DNA of 64,000 bases from Lycorma delicatula (Eukaryota; Arthropoda; Insecta; Hemiptera; Fulgoridae), in assembly GCF_047948215.1 (NCBI RefSeq), contig NC_134456.1, positions 56,685,959 through 56,749,958 on the forward strand, given 5' to 3'. The translations under genes and the position numbers were made by a program. This document shows positions 46,101-57,414 of this stretch, in pieces; the first letter of the stretch is position 1, and the number at the start of each line of letters is the position of its first letter. The notes beneath the pieces are model-generated. The model saw nothing but the letters and a program-made list of their open reading frames with translations. It was not told where the DNA came from and made no database searches.

Positions 46101-46560
46101 GAGTTCTCCTTCATCGATGAGACCGAGAATAGATTGCCTTGGCGACCTGAAAATTGCATAGATTTTTTTCACACAGTAGACGTGGGAGTAGTACGTGAGA
46201 TGGTGTTCACATATTTCGTCCATGAATTTCTCTTAGCGTTCAAGAAGACCCGACGGCACACCGCTCTAGCCCTGCGGTACAAATTTAGATGTTCAGTTGT
46301 AGGTCTATTATTGAATTTGCGTAGTGCCCGCCGTCGATTCTTAATAGCACGTTTGCAATCATCATTCCATCACGGAATGGAAGAACGTTTAGGATTGCCC
46401 GATGTTTCTGGGACATATCTGCTGGCTGTTTCGAGTATTATAGGCGTAAAAGAGGAAAGTTGCTCAAGGATGTTCGCACCGACGTCATACTGCGATTGGA
46501 AGGCTTTATAATATCCATCCCAATCTGCCTTTTCAACAGTCCACCTCCGTGGATGTTGAT
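43183..46560 (-). pseudogene. I-like LINE ORF2: reverse transcriptase, RNase H and C-terminal knuckle
   Basis: Minus-strand, read from 46,560 downward. TVEKADWDGYYKAFQSQYD opens the linker before RT (endonuclease missing, 5' truncated); SRDTSPGPDNVR and FIIPLLKPGKDKTYPSSY (45,705-46,000); MERMVNRKLAWYFEKHGFLS, CGFRQGRSSIDHL and motif A FFDIKKAYDTAW (45,300-45,668); motif C FVDDFAIYVASR in another frame (~45,190-45,230); FLGMLFDSYFTWIKHI (~44,970). The RNase H domain at 43,919-44,536 has YTDDGNVGCAF, FTAELLAVNRAL, CSDSYSALQAL and NERADSAAKEA, supplying the D-E-D-D residues. The C-terminal knuckle CTRCNCRMTAHHILVDC is at ~43,700. The 3' UTR has a GGGCG...CGCCC hairpin (43,200-43,231) and an A-tail (T-run 43,184-43,193). 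About six frameshifts make it inactive, though most catalytic residues survive. Confidence 0.9.
43200..43231 (-). repeat. 3' UTR stem-loop of the I-like LINE
   Basis: GGGCG at 43,200 and CGCCC at 43,227-43,231 flank nested GCGTTTTTCGCC- and AACGCCCAGGCG-type arms on the minus strand, directly before the A-tail. Confidence 0.6.
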
Positions 46561-47099
46561 TTTTATTAATTATTTTTGTTTGGACTATAAGAAAGGCACT
46601 TCGGAAGTAACTTCGTCTTATCGTACAAAAAAAGAATAAGTAAAAAGCGAGATTGAACAATTAGTGCAAAAAATACACTTGTGTTAAACAATCAGATCAA
46701 TTATCAGAACTATAAATGTTAGTAGTTTTGTGATATTTATAACCTATTTACTCGATGGTAATTATTCACATCGATTATGGGTTTAAAATAAATTGCTTTT
46801 CTTATTTCCAACCAGCACCTGTAATATATCACTTCAACAGACAGTAAATATAGGTATGTAATAAGTTAACCATTTTATTTTATATATCAGCCGTTGACGG
46901 TTGAATTTGTAAAAGTACTCAGATATGACGTCATGTAGTAAAACTCTATTCCTAACAAAATCCTTAAGCATTCCTATACGTACAAACTATTTTTCAACCA
47001 ATATCTTTCATAAGAAAGAATATCATATATTACACATATCCCTACAGGGATCATAAATCTATTTTATGTCTAATGTAAATTGATAATAGCTAGAGTATA
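46561..47099. other. AT-rich non-coding DNA
   Basis: Flank of the I-like LINE's truncated 5' end. No continuation of the R1-like element broken at 43,181 is found here. Confidence 0.5.
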
Positions 47100-47470
47100 G
47101 GATAGAGCCTCATTTAGGACCCAGATCAGTAAGAGGACTGAAGATCACCCAGCAACGAATGAGAGTTGCATATGAGACTCGGGTGAAGAAAGTGACCTGA
47201 TGATGAAGGGGCGCAGGATAACCCCGTGTGGAGCCGTCGTGCGTCTGCACTTGTGCAGATGAGGGACGGTGATGCAGCGCGGGGACTCTGGACCCCTGGA
47301 GCCTAAAGACATCTCCTGGCGCCGTGCAATGCTTAATTACAGGACCGGCCTCGGAAGGGGAAAACGGTGAGATAGGAGTTTTAGTCGGTAAGGTGCGGAT
47401 ACACATAGGCTCTTAATAACATTTAGCCGAACCCTTGCGAGTCCAACACTCCCCCATTTTTGGGGGATGC
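47100..47470. repeat. GC-rich unidentified block with a CCCCCATTTTTGGGGG hairpin
   Basis: A sharply bounded GC-rich stretch in AT-rich surroundings. It ends in a perfect CCCCC(ATTTTT)GGGGG inverted repeat at ~47,452-47,467. The texture resembles a LINE 5' UTR, but it lies ~110 bp outside the RTE-like copy's target duplication, so it belongs to something else. No protein frame is supported; the 98-codon minus frame at 47,110-47,406 has no domain. Confidence 0.4.
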
Positions 47471-47580
47471 GAAAATGACATTTATCAGACTCATCTATAA
47501 CAAAAAAAAAATTGAAAATAAACTGATAAACCGGTTAAAAATGCATCACTGATCAATTAAGTACATTAATTTTAAACAAT

Positions 47581-47589
47581 ATGTTTATT
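47581..47589 (+). repeat. Target-site duplication, left copy
   Basis: ATGTTTATT, identical to 50,315-50,323 immediately after the LINE's A-tail. Confidence 0.85.
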
Positions 47590-50314
47590 GTTATAGAATA
47601 TGTTTAGTGATTTTAGAGTAATTAACTCAGCGTCAAATAATGGGCAGGCAGGAGTAGGTTTCGTGATGAACAAGAAGATAGGGAGGAGAGTGGAGTATTT
47701 CAAAACGCATAGCGATAGAATCACTGTAATAAGGATAAAATCAAAACCTAAACCGACAACGATTGTTAACGTCTATATGCCTACAAGCGCCCATGATGAT
47801 GATGAGGTAGAGTGTGTATACGAAGAGATTGATGAAGCAATTAAACACGTAAAAGGAGATGAAAATTTAATAATAGTTGGAGAGTGGAATGCAAGCATTG
47901 GAAAAGGCAAGGAAGGAAATATAGTGGGTGAATACGGGCTGGGCAAAAGGAATGAAAGAGGGGACCGATTTATAGAATTTTGCACGAAGTATAATTTAGT
48001 AATTGCCAACACCCAAATTAAAAATCATAATAGAAGAATATACACTTGGAAAAAGCCAGGCGATACTGGAAGGTATCAGATAGATTATATCATGGTTAAG
48101 CAAAGATTTAGAAATCAACTCGTGGACTGCAAAACTTACCCTGGAGCAGACATTGATAGCGATCATAATTTGGTGATAATGAAATGTAGATTGGGGTTTA
48201 AAAACCTGAAGAAAAGGTGTCAGATGAATCGGTGGAATTTAGAGAAGCTTGAGGAAGAGGAGGTAAAGAAGATTTTTGAGGAGGACATCGCAAGAGGTCT
48301 GAGTAAAACAGATAAGGTAGAAAATGTAGAAGAAGAATAGGAGAATGTTAAAAAGGAAATTCTTAAATCAGCAGAAGCAGACTTAGGCGGAATAAAGAGA
48401 ACTGGTAGAAAACCTTGGGTTTCAGACGATATATTGCAGCTGATGGATGAACGTAGAAAATATAAGAATGCTAGTGATGAAGAAAGTAAAAGGAACTATC
48501 GGCAATTAAGAAATGCTATAAACAGGAAGTGCAAACTGGTGAAAGAAGAGTGGATTAAAGAAAAGTGTTCAGAAGTGGAAAGAGAAATGAACATTGGTAA
48601 AATAGACGGAGCATACAGGAAAGTTAAGGAAAATTTTGGGGTACATAAATTAAAATCTAATAATGTGTTAAACAAAGATGGTACACCAATATATAATACG
48701 AAAGGTAAAGTCGATAGATGGGTGGAATATATTGAAGAGTTATACGGAGGAAATGAATTAGAAAATGGTGTTATAGAGGAAGAAGAGGAAGTTGAGGAGG
48801 ATGAAATGGGAGAAACAATACTGAGATCTGAATTTAAGAGAGCATTAAAAGATTTAAATGGCAGAAAGGCTCCTGGAATAGACGGAATACCTGTAGAATT
48901 ACTGCGCAGTGCAGGTGAGGAAGCGATTGATAGATTATACAAACTGGTGTGTAATATTTATGAAAATGGGGAATTTCCATCAGACTTCAAAAAAAGTGTT
49001 ATAGTTATGATACCAAAGATAGCAGGGGCAGATAAATGTGAAGAATACAGAACAATTAGTTTAACTAGTCATGCATCAAAAATCTTAACTAGAATTTTAT
49101 ACAGAAGAATTGAGAGGAGAGTGGAAGAAGTGTTAGGAGAAGACCAATTTGGTTTCAGGAAAAGTATAGGGACAAGGGAAGCAATTTTAGGCCTCAGATT
49201 AATAGTAGAAGGAAGATTAAAGAAAAACACTTGACGTTTATAGACCTAGAAAAGGCTTTCGATAACGTAGACTGGAATAAAATGTTCAGCATTTTAAAAA
49301 AATTAGGGTTCAAATACAGAGATAGAAGAACAAATGCTAACATGTACAGGAATCAAACAGCAACAATAACAATTGAAGAACATAAGAAAGAAGCCCTAAT
49401 AAGAAAGGGAGTCCGACAAGGATGTTCCCTATCTCCGTTACTTTTTAATCTTTACATGGAACTAGCAGTTAATGATGTTAAAGAACAATTTAGATTCGGA
49501 GTAACAGTACAAGGTGAAAAGATAAAGATGCTACGATTTGCTGTTGATATAGTAATTCTAGCCGAGAGTAAAAAGGATTTAGAAGAAACAATGAACGGCA
49601 TAGATGAAGTCCTACGCATGAACTATCGCATGAAAATAAACAAGAACAAAACAAAAGTAATGAAATGTAGTAGAAATAACAAAGATGGACCGCTGAATGT
49701 GAAAATAGAAGGAGAAAAGATTATGGAGGTAGAAGAATTTTGTTATTTGGGAAGTAAAATTACTAAAGATGGACGAAGCAGGAGCGATATAAAATGCCGA
49801 ATAGCACAAGCTAAACGAGCCTTCAGTAAGAAATATAATTTGTTTACATCAAAAATTAATTTAAATGTCAGGAAAAGATTTTTGAAAGTGTATGTTTGGA
49901 GTGTCGCTTTATATGGAAGTGAAACTTGGACAATCGGAGTATCTGAGAAGAAAAGATTAGAAACTTTTGAAATGTGGTGCTATAGGAAAATGTTAAAAAT
50001 CAGATGGGTGGATAAAGTGACAAATGAAGAGGTATTGCGGCAAATAGATGAAGAAAGAAGCATTTGGAAAAATATAGTTAAAAGAAGAGACAGACTTATA
50101 GGCCACATACTAAGGCATCCTGGAATAGTCGCTTTAATATTGGAAGGACATGTAGAAGGGAAAAATTGTGTAGGCAGGCCACGTTTGGAGTATGTAAAAC
50201 AAATTGTTGGGGATGTAGGATGTAGAGGGCATACTGAAATGAAACGACTAGCACTAGATAGGGAATCTTGGAGAGCTGCATCAAACCAGTCAAATGACTG
50301 AAGACAAAAAAAAA
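47590..50314 (+). mobile_element. RTE/BovB-like LINE, 5'-truncated, bounded by 9-bp target duplications
   Basis: 2,725 bp running from a truncation inside the endonuclease to a poly(A) tail (AAGAC followed by A10, ending ~50,314). The flanking ATGTTTATT duplications define the insertion exactly. Three shorter copies of the same family are in the window (3,500; 6,760; 30,455). The low number of lesions marks it as the youngest LINE here. Confidence 0.92.
47600..50301 (+). pseudogene. RTE/BovB-like ORF2: endonuclease and reverse transcriptase with one stop, one frameshift and damaged active sites
   Basis: The endonuclease part (47,600-48,220) lacks its N-terminus. It shows NGQAGVGFVMNKKIGRRVEY, VNVYMPTSAHDDD, VGEWNASIGKG (catalytic Asp of GDWNA replaced by Glu), RRIYTWKKPG, QIDYIMVK and DSDHNLV. 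In-frame TAG lies at 48,338-48,340; the same frame resumes and runs to 49,234 with the RT N-terminus (LNGRKAPGIDGIPVELL, EYRTISLTSHASKILTRIL, EDQFGFRKSIGTREAI). A frameshift at ~49,225 leads into 49,231-50,301: motif A FIDLEKAFDNVDW, GVRQGCSLSPLLFNLYME, and the catalytic FADD replaced by FAVD. Then come YGSETWTIGVSEKKRLETFE and the 3' domain LIGHILRHPGIV. The overall order matches BovB-type proteins often mis-annotated as 'craniofacial development protein 2'. The copy is inactive because the stop, frameshift and two active-site changes coexist. Confidence 0.93.
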
Positions 50315-50323
50315 ATGTTTATT
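50315..50323 (+). repeat. Target-site duplication, right copy
   Basis: ATGTTTATT directly after the A-tail; pairs with 47,581-47,589. Confidence 0.85.
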
Positions 50324-51129
50324 TAACAAAAATATGAATTTGAAGTATTATTATCAACAGCATTCGTCGGCGTGTTTTTAAAAATTTTTATTACTTCTTC
50401 GCTAATTAACATGTAAAAATAAAAATATTTGTAGAAATGTATTTCTAATGTATTTTGTGGCAACAGACACAAAATTTAAAAGAATAGAAAATTAAATTAG
50501 CTTCTAAAAAAAATTACTAACCATTTTTATTATCATTAACTACAAAAATCTTAATGATATTAATTTCTAAGAAATCTGCTTTTCTAACAACATATCGTAG
50601 ATGATGAAACACAAATTTTATGCCGAATAAATATTTTTTTAATTTAATTTAATTAATAATAAGTAAGCTTATATTTAGATAACGTGATTTATTCTCAATT
50701 TAACTTTGGAGAACATTTATATATAAAGAAATCTCGGTTAAGAATTTTATGTAAAGTTTCACCTTAACGATGTTTAAATTTTTTAGATTCTAATATTAGC
50801 AGGTTAAAATAAGCTGGTAAACTACCACAGAACGAGATATTAAAAAAAAAATATTTTTTTTTAAATTAAAAAAAATGACTTTCCTAATAAAATGATTCTG
50901 AAAAACACACGACTTTTATTCTTTTTCTTCTTCCAAAACGGACGGATTAACATCTTCCAGTCCTATAAATTTGAAATTTATTTAAAAATACAAAAAAAAA
51001 AAATACTTTTTAAAATTAATTTTTCGTTAAGTAAAAGACGTACATTACAAAAGTATTAGAGGAAACAGTCAGATGATAACAGGTTAGTTTTAGTTTTATA
51101 TTACACTAACCGTTACATTATATTATCAG
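50324..51129. other. AT-rich non-coding DNA
   Basis: No feature recognised. Confidence 0.5.
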
Positions 51130-51700
51130 GGCGAGCAAAGCAAGCCCTTCCCATTTATCTCGGAATCTCCACCCTTTGAACCCCGCTGCGTTATCCTCAT
51201 GTTTGTGAGAATAATACTGATAAATAACGATTAAAGCCGAAAAGCTCTCTTTCCTACACCGTTTCCCTCGTTCTTGACATAGAAGCTCTAATACGCTACT
51301 GCTGTAGATGAAAATATCTTCTTACGATTCCCTTTCCGTTAAACTACGATACCCTATACATCTTGGGAAGAGGTCAAGGTAGACAGTTGAAAATCGAATG
51401 AGTTATAAAACGCACATCAATTTGTTGGTCTATTATCTTTACATAGAAAAACATCAAAAACAGAATTATATCGTCATCCAAGAGGAACAATTCACAACTT
51501 CAGCCCCAAGGGGACTAAGGCCTTGATCTATGGCTTAAAATATCTCTGTTATTCATGTTATCCCTAGGATAACATGAATGTATTCTGAAAATTTGAAATT
51601 AATCAGTCGATTGGTTCTCGCGTGATGTTGCTACAAACGGACAAAAGCTTCCCAAAAGTTCATTAATCATTGAACATTTTATATCTACATACTAGATGTG
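51130..51700 (-). repeat. Non-coding repeat family B, possible non-autonomous Helitron-like element
   Basis: A GC-richer block whose 51,440-51,665 part is homologous (minus) to 11,600-11,765. On the minus strand it begins near TCTAGTATGTAGATATAAAA and ends with a GGGC-TTGCTTTGCT-CGCCC hairpin at ~51,130-51,150, a layout like Helitrons (5' TC, 3' hairpin), but a clear CTRR terminus is not evident. No protein is encoded. Confidence 0.4.
51551..51579. repeat. 13-bp perfect hairpin
   Basis: ATTCATGTTATCC pairs with GGATAACATGAAT across a CTA loop. The sister copy at ~11,675 has only one arm. Confidence 0.88.
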
Positions 51701-53129
51701 TGTGCGTTCACCCGCGCAAACATAATATGAGTAAGTATGCGATACTTTACGATATAAAACCTTTTTCTTCTTAATTTAATAGAACTTTAATAGTAAATAT
51801 CAAAACAAAAATATTTGTATTCCAAAAATAATGGAATGTACTTAACAATAAGTTGTTAACTATTGGGGTATCTTTGACACTAAGTCATCATTAAACGTAT
51901 CCCTGTGACAAAAGAAGTTACATGACAAAGAAAATTAATATTTTTTATCAAAAGTCAGTCAAAATTACAATAGATTTGTGAATTAAAAGTCAAATATGGA
52001 ATAAAAACCGATAAAATAATTAATTAAAATAATATGTTTATAGACATGAAAATTAAAATATACAGCATATCAAAATTTAATTAAATTTCGGTTGGTTATT
52101 TTTTATGAAAATGTAACTTTCAAAATAATTAATCATTGTTCATTTATTAAATAATTGCTATTAAAATAAAAATTCTCTTTTCTTTACTATTTAACTGAAA
52201 ATTTAAGCCCACATTTATTATCTTTTATTTTTCGTTATCATTCATTTGACTATTTTATGGTATTCTCCATTCCATTCTATTAATACAACATTCATTTTTA
52301 TTATATTATACTATGTTTAACAATAAATGTTACTGTGAATAACTCTCTATTTTATTGTACTTCAAATTTCTCTCTAATCACGTGTTCTAATATTCTGAAA
52401 TCTAATTAGCGGTTAATCTTAGAATTTTACCTATAACTATTCCATATTTCAATTTGCTTTCTCTGTGCAATACGACAAAGATGTTAATATTTTTTAAAAA
52501 TTATTAGGAAACCTAATAGTTGTCAAATAATTGAAACATTTTTCTTTGAAAAAATTAGTTTCTGAACCTAATTGTCAGCACGTTTTTCAGAAAAATTTCC
52601 GAAAGCACTGTTTTTAATGGCGATCATCTCAAAAAAGTTACGAAATCCCTAAAGTATATAATTGAATAATAATGTATATTATATTATATTTCGTTTGATC
52701 ATCTATTTTTTTGTCAAATTTACTCTATTAGCAAATTTAAACTCTTAAGATCTTAGTTAATTTTGCAGTGTAGTGTTATTGCCATTGAGTATCCTGTATA
52801 TAAGAGGTAATTAACAAAAGCTGATTCTGTTGTGTTTCAGTTGTCTGTGGGTATATATATATTCTGCCTGTCTTATGTAATTTTAGTTCAGTATCTTCAG
52901 TTTAATTTATATTCCTAGGTTTCTATGTTTTTCGGTATCTATTTTGGTAGTTTTGTATGACCTAATATAATTTATTTTAATTAGTTCTGAAATCAAAAAA
53001 ATTCTTTGCATTTAAAATTATATATTTCTGACAAATATTATAAAATCATTAATATCATTTAAATATTTTGTTCTTATTTATCGGTAACAAAAGGTAATCT
53101 TGTTCGCAATGAAATGAAGTGTTATCAAT
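51701..53129. other. AT-rich non-coding DNA
   Basis: No feature recognised. Confidence 0.5.
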
Positions 53130-53825
53130 ATATATATAAATCTGATGTGACATCACATGACTTGCTTGTACGCCTATTAAATTACAAATATACATTTTAT
53201 TAGATAAAATTTTATTTCATTAATAACTTCTGTTATTTTTTCATATATATAATATATATATATTATTATTATTATTACTGAATTATTGCTTATAGTAAAA
53301 TTTTTGTTACAATCAGAGATTAATAATTATTATTAAATTAATATAGTTAAAAAAAAAGGGGAAACTGGGATTTGAACTGATGTGCCTGGCTTCCTCTTGA
53401 AAGAGCCAAATATTTCAATAATTAATATTTTATTTAGCTATAACTCTGGAACCAATGAAAATAAGTACTACTTATGATTTAACGTTGAAAATTTCTCCAA
53501 TGGGGGCTTTATTACTACAGTTAAGAAAAATTCCAAAATAAAAAAAAATTGAAATTAGACTTTTTTGGACACTTTTGGTCCAGTCGATTGCAATCAAAAG
53601 GGGAGGTGCACAACTAGACGTTACAACAGTTCTAAATCCAAAATTTCAACATTCTACGGCTAATAATTTTTGAGTTATGCGATATACATACGTACGTACA
53701 TGTAGACGTCACGCCGAATCTATTCGAAATGGATTCAAAGATGGTCAAAATGGATATTTCCGTTGAAATCTGAAAACCGACATTTTTCGCGATCACAATA
53801 CTTCCTTTACGTCGTAAAAAAGAAG
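53130..53825 (+). repeat. Non-coding interspersed repeat family A, longest copy
   Basis: Runs from AAATCTGATGTGACATCACA through CGCCTATTAAATTACAAATA, AAAATTTTATTTCATTAATA, 'CAGAGATTAATAATT', GAACTGATGTGCC, CAGTCGATTGCAATCAAAAG and the ACGTACGTACATG cluster to CGCGATCACAATACTTCC + TTTACGTCGT. This copy sets the order of the family; no frame is conserved among copies, so the element is non-autonomous. The 3' end is partly lost where the next element begins. Confidence 0.85.
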
Positions 53826-53940
53826 TAAAAATGAGTTTGTTTGTTTGTTTGTCCCGTATGCGTTTCTATACCATTCATCCGATTCCGAACAAATTTTGGC
53901 GAGTTGTTGTGTACGCCCGCGAACGTTTCTGAATTAGTTT

Positions 53941-54325
53941 GGATCCGCTAGGTGGCGCAGGGGTCGAGATATTTCAAAAAATTGTATTTTATGTCCGATT
54001 TAGCTCATATTCAGAATATGTGTTACATGGAAATAAATACCTCTGTAAAAAATGGACCCGCTACATAGCGTTGGAGTTGAGATATTTGGAATAATTGCAT
54101 TTACGGTCCGATTTGGTTCATATTCAGAATATATATTAGTTAGGTGGAAATAAATATTTTTGCAAAAAATGGATCGGCTAGGTGGCGCTCGGGTTGAAAT
54201 ATTTAGAAAAATTGTATTTATGAACCGATTTGGTTTATTTTCAGAATATATTAGTTACGAGAAAAGATAACGTTTTGCAAAAACTTTACCCGCTAGGTGG
54301 TGAGGGTGTCCAGATATTTACGAAA
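53941..54325 (+). repeat. Minisatellite of ~115 bp, about 3.3 copies
   Basis: Units begin GGATCCGCTAGGTGGCGCAG (53,941), GGACCCGCTACATAGCG (54,054), GGATCGGCTAGGTGGCGCTC (54,171) and TTACCCGCTAGGTGG (~54,286). Each continues with 'GAGATATTT', 'CCGATTTGG' and 'TTCAGAATAT'. It lies inside the Helitron-like element. Confidence 0.85.
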
Positions 54326-54888
54326 CAAACATACAAACTTTCTTCTTCTATATACATAAATGGCAATGTTTGTATAATTGTCTGCTATAAACTAAAAAAC
54401 TACTGGACCAATTTACGCGCAGGTTTTTGCAAGGTGGTCCGCGTTGTTCGTAGAAGGTTTAAAGCTATTGAAATCCTCGATCTGATTAGTAGAAATTAAG
54501 TTAGGGGTATTTTGAACAGAGTACTATGTTTAGAGAGTAGTTTGAATTAAATCCGATGGTTAGTGCTGTTTTGACAATTAGATTTATTTACATTTTGACT
54601 TTTATTAAGTAAAAGGTTAATATTGTGAAGTTCCGTAATGTTTTGTAAGTTTCTTTATGTTCACTATTAACTGTGATGATTTTATAGCCGTATCTCTTTT
54701 TATTAAACAGTTATTTTCTACCGATTACTGTGTTTAGTGAGCGGTTTGAATTACATCCAATAGGTGGTGCTATTTTTTTGCCCATTGGATTTAATTACGT
54801 TCTAACTTTTATAAAGTGAGAGGTAAAATTTAGTGAAGTTCCGTAATATTCATTTTTTTAATGTTATATCAAACTTTCAATTGTGTGT

Positions 54889-54898
<10 letters not shown>

Positions 54899-54975
<77 letters not shown>

Positions 54976-54993
54976 GCACACACACACACACAC
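54899..54993. repeat. (CA)n microsatellite, ~47 units
   Basis: A long CA run with a few TA and CG interruptions near the 3' end of the Helitron-like element. The His/Thr-repeat frames read across it are artefacts. Confidence 0.97.
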
Positions 54994-55039
54994 AAATCTA
55001 GCAATAGCGAAGCATTGCCGGGTCTGCTAGTAAAGTAAC

Positions 55040-57050
55040 ATAACATTGATCATATTTTACGTCGATCTAACCACATCTTCAATCTAGTCGATTTTTTGAA
55101 CCTAGGTTTTTATAACCATAACTTTGCACAAGGAACTAGCCTAGATTTTGTATTGACGAATGTAACTGTGTCAACTCTTTCTTCGGACGGTGTTGTGCAC
55201 CCGGATAAACATCATCCTCCGTTCTCAATAATCTTACACGACTCTTCGTTCATTCATGATCATGTTACAAATCGTTCCACGTATAATTTCAGAAAGGGAG
55301 ACTTTAAATCTTTCTTTATAGACGTGACGAACGCAGATTGGGCCAATGTTCTTCTGTGTCCTAACCTGGACGAAGCTGTGACGAATTTCCATCAGGTGTT
55401 CAGAAAAGCTATAGCCAAGAATATTCCATCACTCGTCGTCGATCGCCTAAGTTTCCGTTCTGGTTTTCAGCCGACCTTATAGCGCTGATTAAGAAGAAAA
55501 AAGTAGCACATCGACGATTTAAATTAACGAGACTTACTTCTGACTATCGCTCGTTTTCAGAGCTACGAAAGAAAGTTAAACTGATGCTTTCTAGGGATAA
55601 TTATAACCACGCAAGGTTCATCGAAAGCGATCTAACGTTTAAGCCTTCAAGGTTTTGTAAATACGTCTCACAACACAGATCTAACCCAGAAAGAGTAGTT
55701 GCACCTCTGATCGATAATGAACCAGTCACCGATCCTCAAGTGCTATGTACTCGTTTTGGGGAGTACTTTCAATCTGTGTTTCAGTCTTTTCCAGAGGATG
55801 TACAAGCGGATACCTCTTCAACGTCCAAAGATCGGATGAAGTGTGCTGAGCTTGATATACCCTATGTCAGCGTCGAATTAGTATTAACCACCATTAACGG
55901 AATTAATCACAAGGCGCCCAGTGGACCTGATGGCATACCACCATTTATTATTAAATGCGTCAGCAGCGTGATCGCTCCTATTCTGGCCTCATTGTGCAAC
56001 TGGAGCTTGAAATCAGGTACCTTCCCCAGCCTATGGAAAAAGGCGATCGTTACTCCAATTCCCAAACCTAGTGTCCCCCTTATTTCTAATTTCCGCCCTA
56101 TTTCCGTCCTATCCTCCTTTTCTAAAATTTTTGAATCAATCCTAACATCTCGTATACCTCAAAACATCCAACATAAAATCTACGCTTCTTAACACGGCTT
56201 CATGCAATCCCGTTCCACAACCAAAAAACCTCAATTGTTTCCTTAATAAAATTGGTCCTGTTGTTGAATCTCAAGGTCAGGTGGATGCTATCTATTTTGG
56301 TTTTCAAAAAGCATTTGACAAAATGCCCCATTACCTGCTCCAAAAGAAGTTGGCTGAATTTGGGTTCAATGAGCGTCTTGTCAAGTGGATCTCTTCATAC
56401 TTGAATAACAGAACTTTTGCTGTTAGGTATGCTGGATGCTCTTCCCAAAGAGAATTCTCTGCAATCTCTGGAGTTACACAGGGTTCCAACCTTGGTCCGT
56501 TGCTGTTTCTACTTTTTATAAATGATATTACTGAATCCGTCTCTGTTGGTCTGAGTATGTATGCCGAATACCTTAAAATATTTCTTCAGATTAAAAGCTT
56601 ACATGATCACCTAATGTTACAACGCTATATTAACCATATTTACCAGTGGGCAATGAGAAATCACATGCCGCTAAATTTCTCAAAAATTAAACATATTCCG
56701 TTCTCCCGAAAAACTAACATTGCTTGGTATAATCTCTCTAATAAACTCTAATAAACTCTCTTCCCATTAATACTGTGAACTCCGTCACCGACCTAGGCAT
56801 ACTCCTTGACTCCAAGCTATACCTTTCTAAACACGCAGACATGATTGTGAGCCGAGCGAAGAGAAATCTTGGTCTGTTGAAATGGATTGCGAGACCTTTT
56901 GTTGATCCTCGACCTTGTGTCTTACTCTTCAAGTCACTTGTTCGAAGCCAGTTTGAATATAAAACCTCAACCTGGAATTCTTGAAGAGACTATACATCGA
57001 AAACGAAATACAGTTACGTACACCCGGAAGCAATATTCAAAACGTTTGTC
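55040..57050 (+). pseudogene. CR1/Jockey-like ORF2: endonuclease end and reverse transcriptase, broken
   Basis: 55,070-55,480: endonuclease C-terminus (SLDFVLTNV, VVHPDKHHPPFSI). 55,480-56,192: linker and RT N-terminus (KVKLMLSRDNYNHARFIE, HKAPSGPDGIPPFIIK, WKKAIVTPIPKPS, FRPISVLSSFSKIFESIL). 56,190-56,280 crosses a stop and a frameshift (HGFMQSRST). 56,281-56,751: motif A appears as YFGFQKAFDKM (first Asp changed to Gly), SGVTQGSNLGPLLFLLFIND, and the catalytic F/YADD reads YAEY. 56,775-57,050: VTDLGILLDSKLYLSKHAD and LLFKSLVRSQFEY. Both catalytic motifs are damaged, so the enzyme would be dead even without the frame breaks. The clade assignment (Jockey versus CR1) is tentative. Confidence 0.87.
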
Positions 57051-57376
57051 CTCTTGCATACTCTACACATTATCTCTTAAAGATGCGCTTTAACTGCTGT
57101 AAAAAAATATGATAAAATAGACTTTTTTCAACCGAGGAAGAATTTTGTTTTTGAACTGAGTAGGTTTTACTCCGATATAATATAGATATTAAAAGTATAA
57201 AAACCCATAATACTAGATTACTACAGAACTTCACTAACCCTCTTCTGCTTGACCGTAGTTAAGTTATATAAATTAAAACAATTTTCTATTAATAAATAAA
57301 TAAATATTTTAATAATTAAAATCAATTATATTGTATAACAATGACGTAAATTTCTTTTGTGTCTCTTTTACCTGCA

Positions 57377-57414
57377 CATATATATATGTGTGTGTGTATG
57401 TATATATATATATT
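57377..57414. repeat. Compound (TA)/(TG) microsatellite
   Basis: TATATATATG, then TGTGTGTGTATG and TATATATATATAT, inside the LINE 3' region. Confidence 0.85.

Larger units (their letters stand above)
53826..55030 (+). mobile_element. Helitron-like non-autonomous element
   Basis: Starts around ATGAGTTTGTTTGTTTG...CCCGTATGCG, a 5' texture common in insect non-autonomous Helitrons. It ends with a GCAAT...ATTGC hairpin at 55,001-55,018 (inner GC/GC pairs, GAA loop), then CGGGTCTGCTAG with T following at 55,031. A hairpin ~8-10 bases before a CTRR terminus (here CTAG, followed by T) is the Helitron 3' signature. No Rep/helicase is encoded. The 5' boundary is uncertain because it merges with the repeat before it. 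The 89-codon frame at 54,230-54,499 has no domain. Confidence 0.6.

Noticed and set aside
54833..55046. Long His/Thr and Cys/Val repeat frames on both strands
   Set aside because: They are translations of the (CA)n microsatellite.
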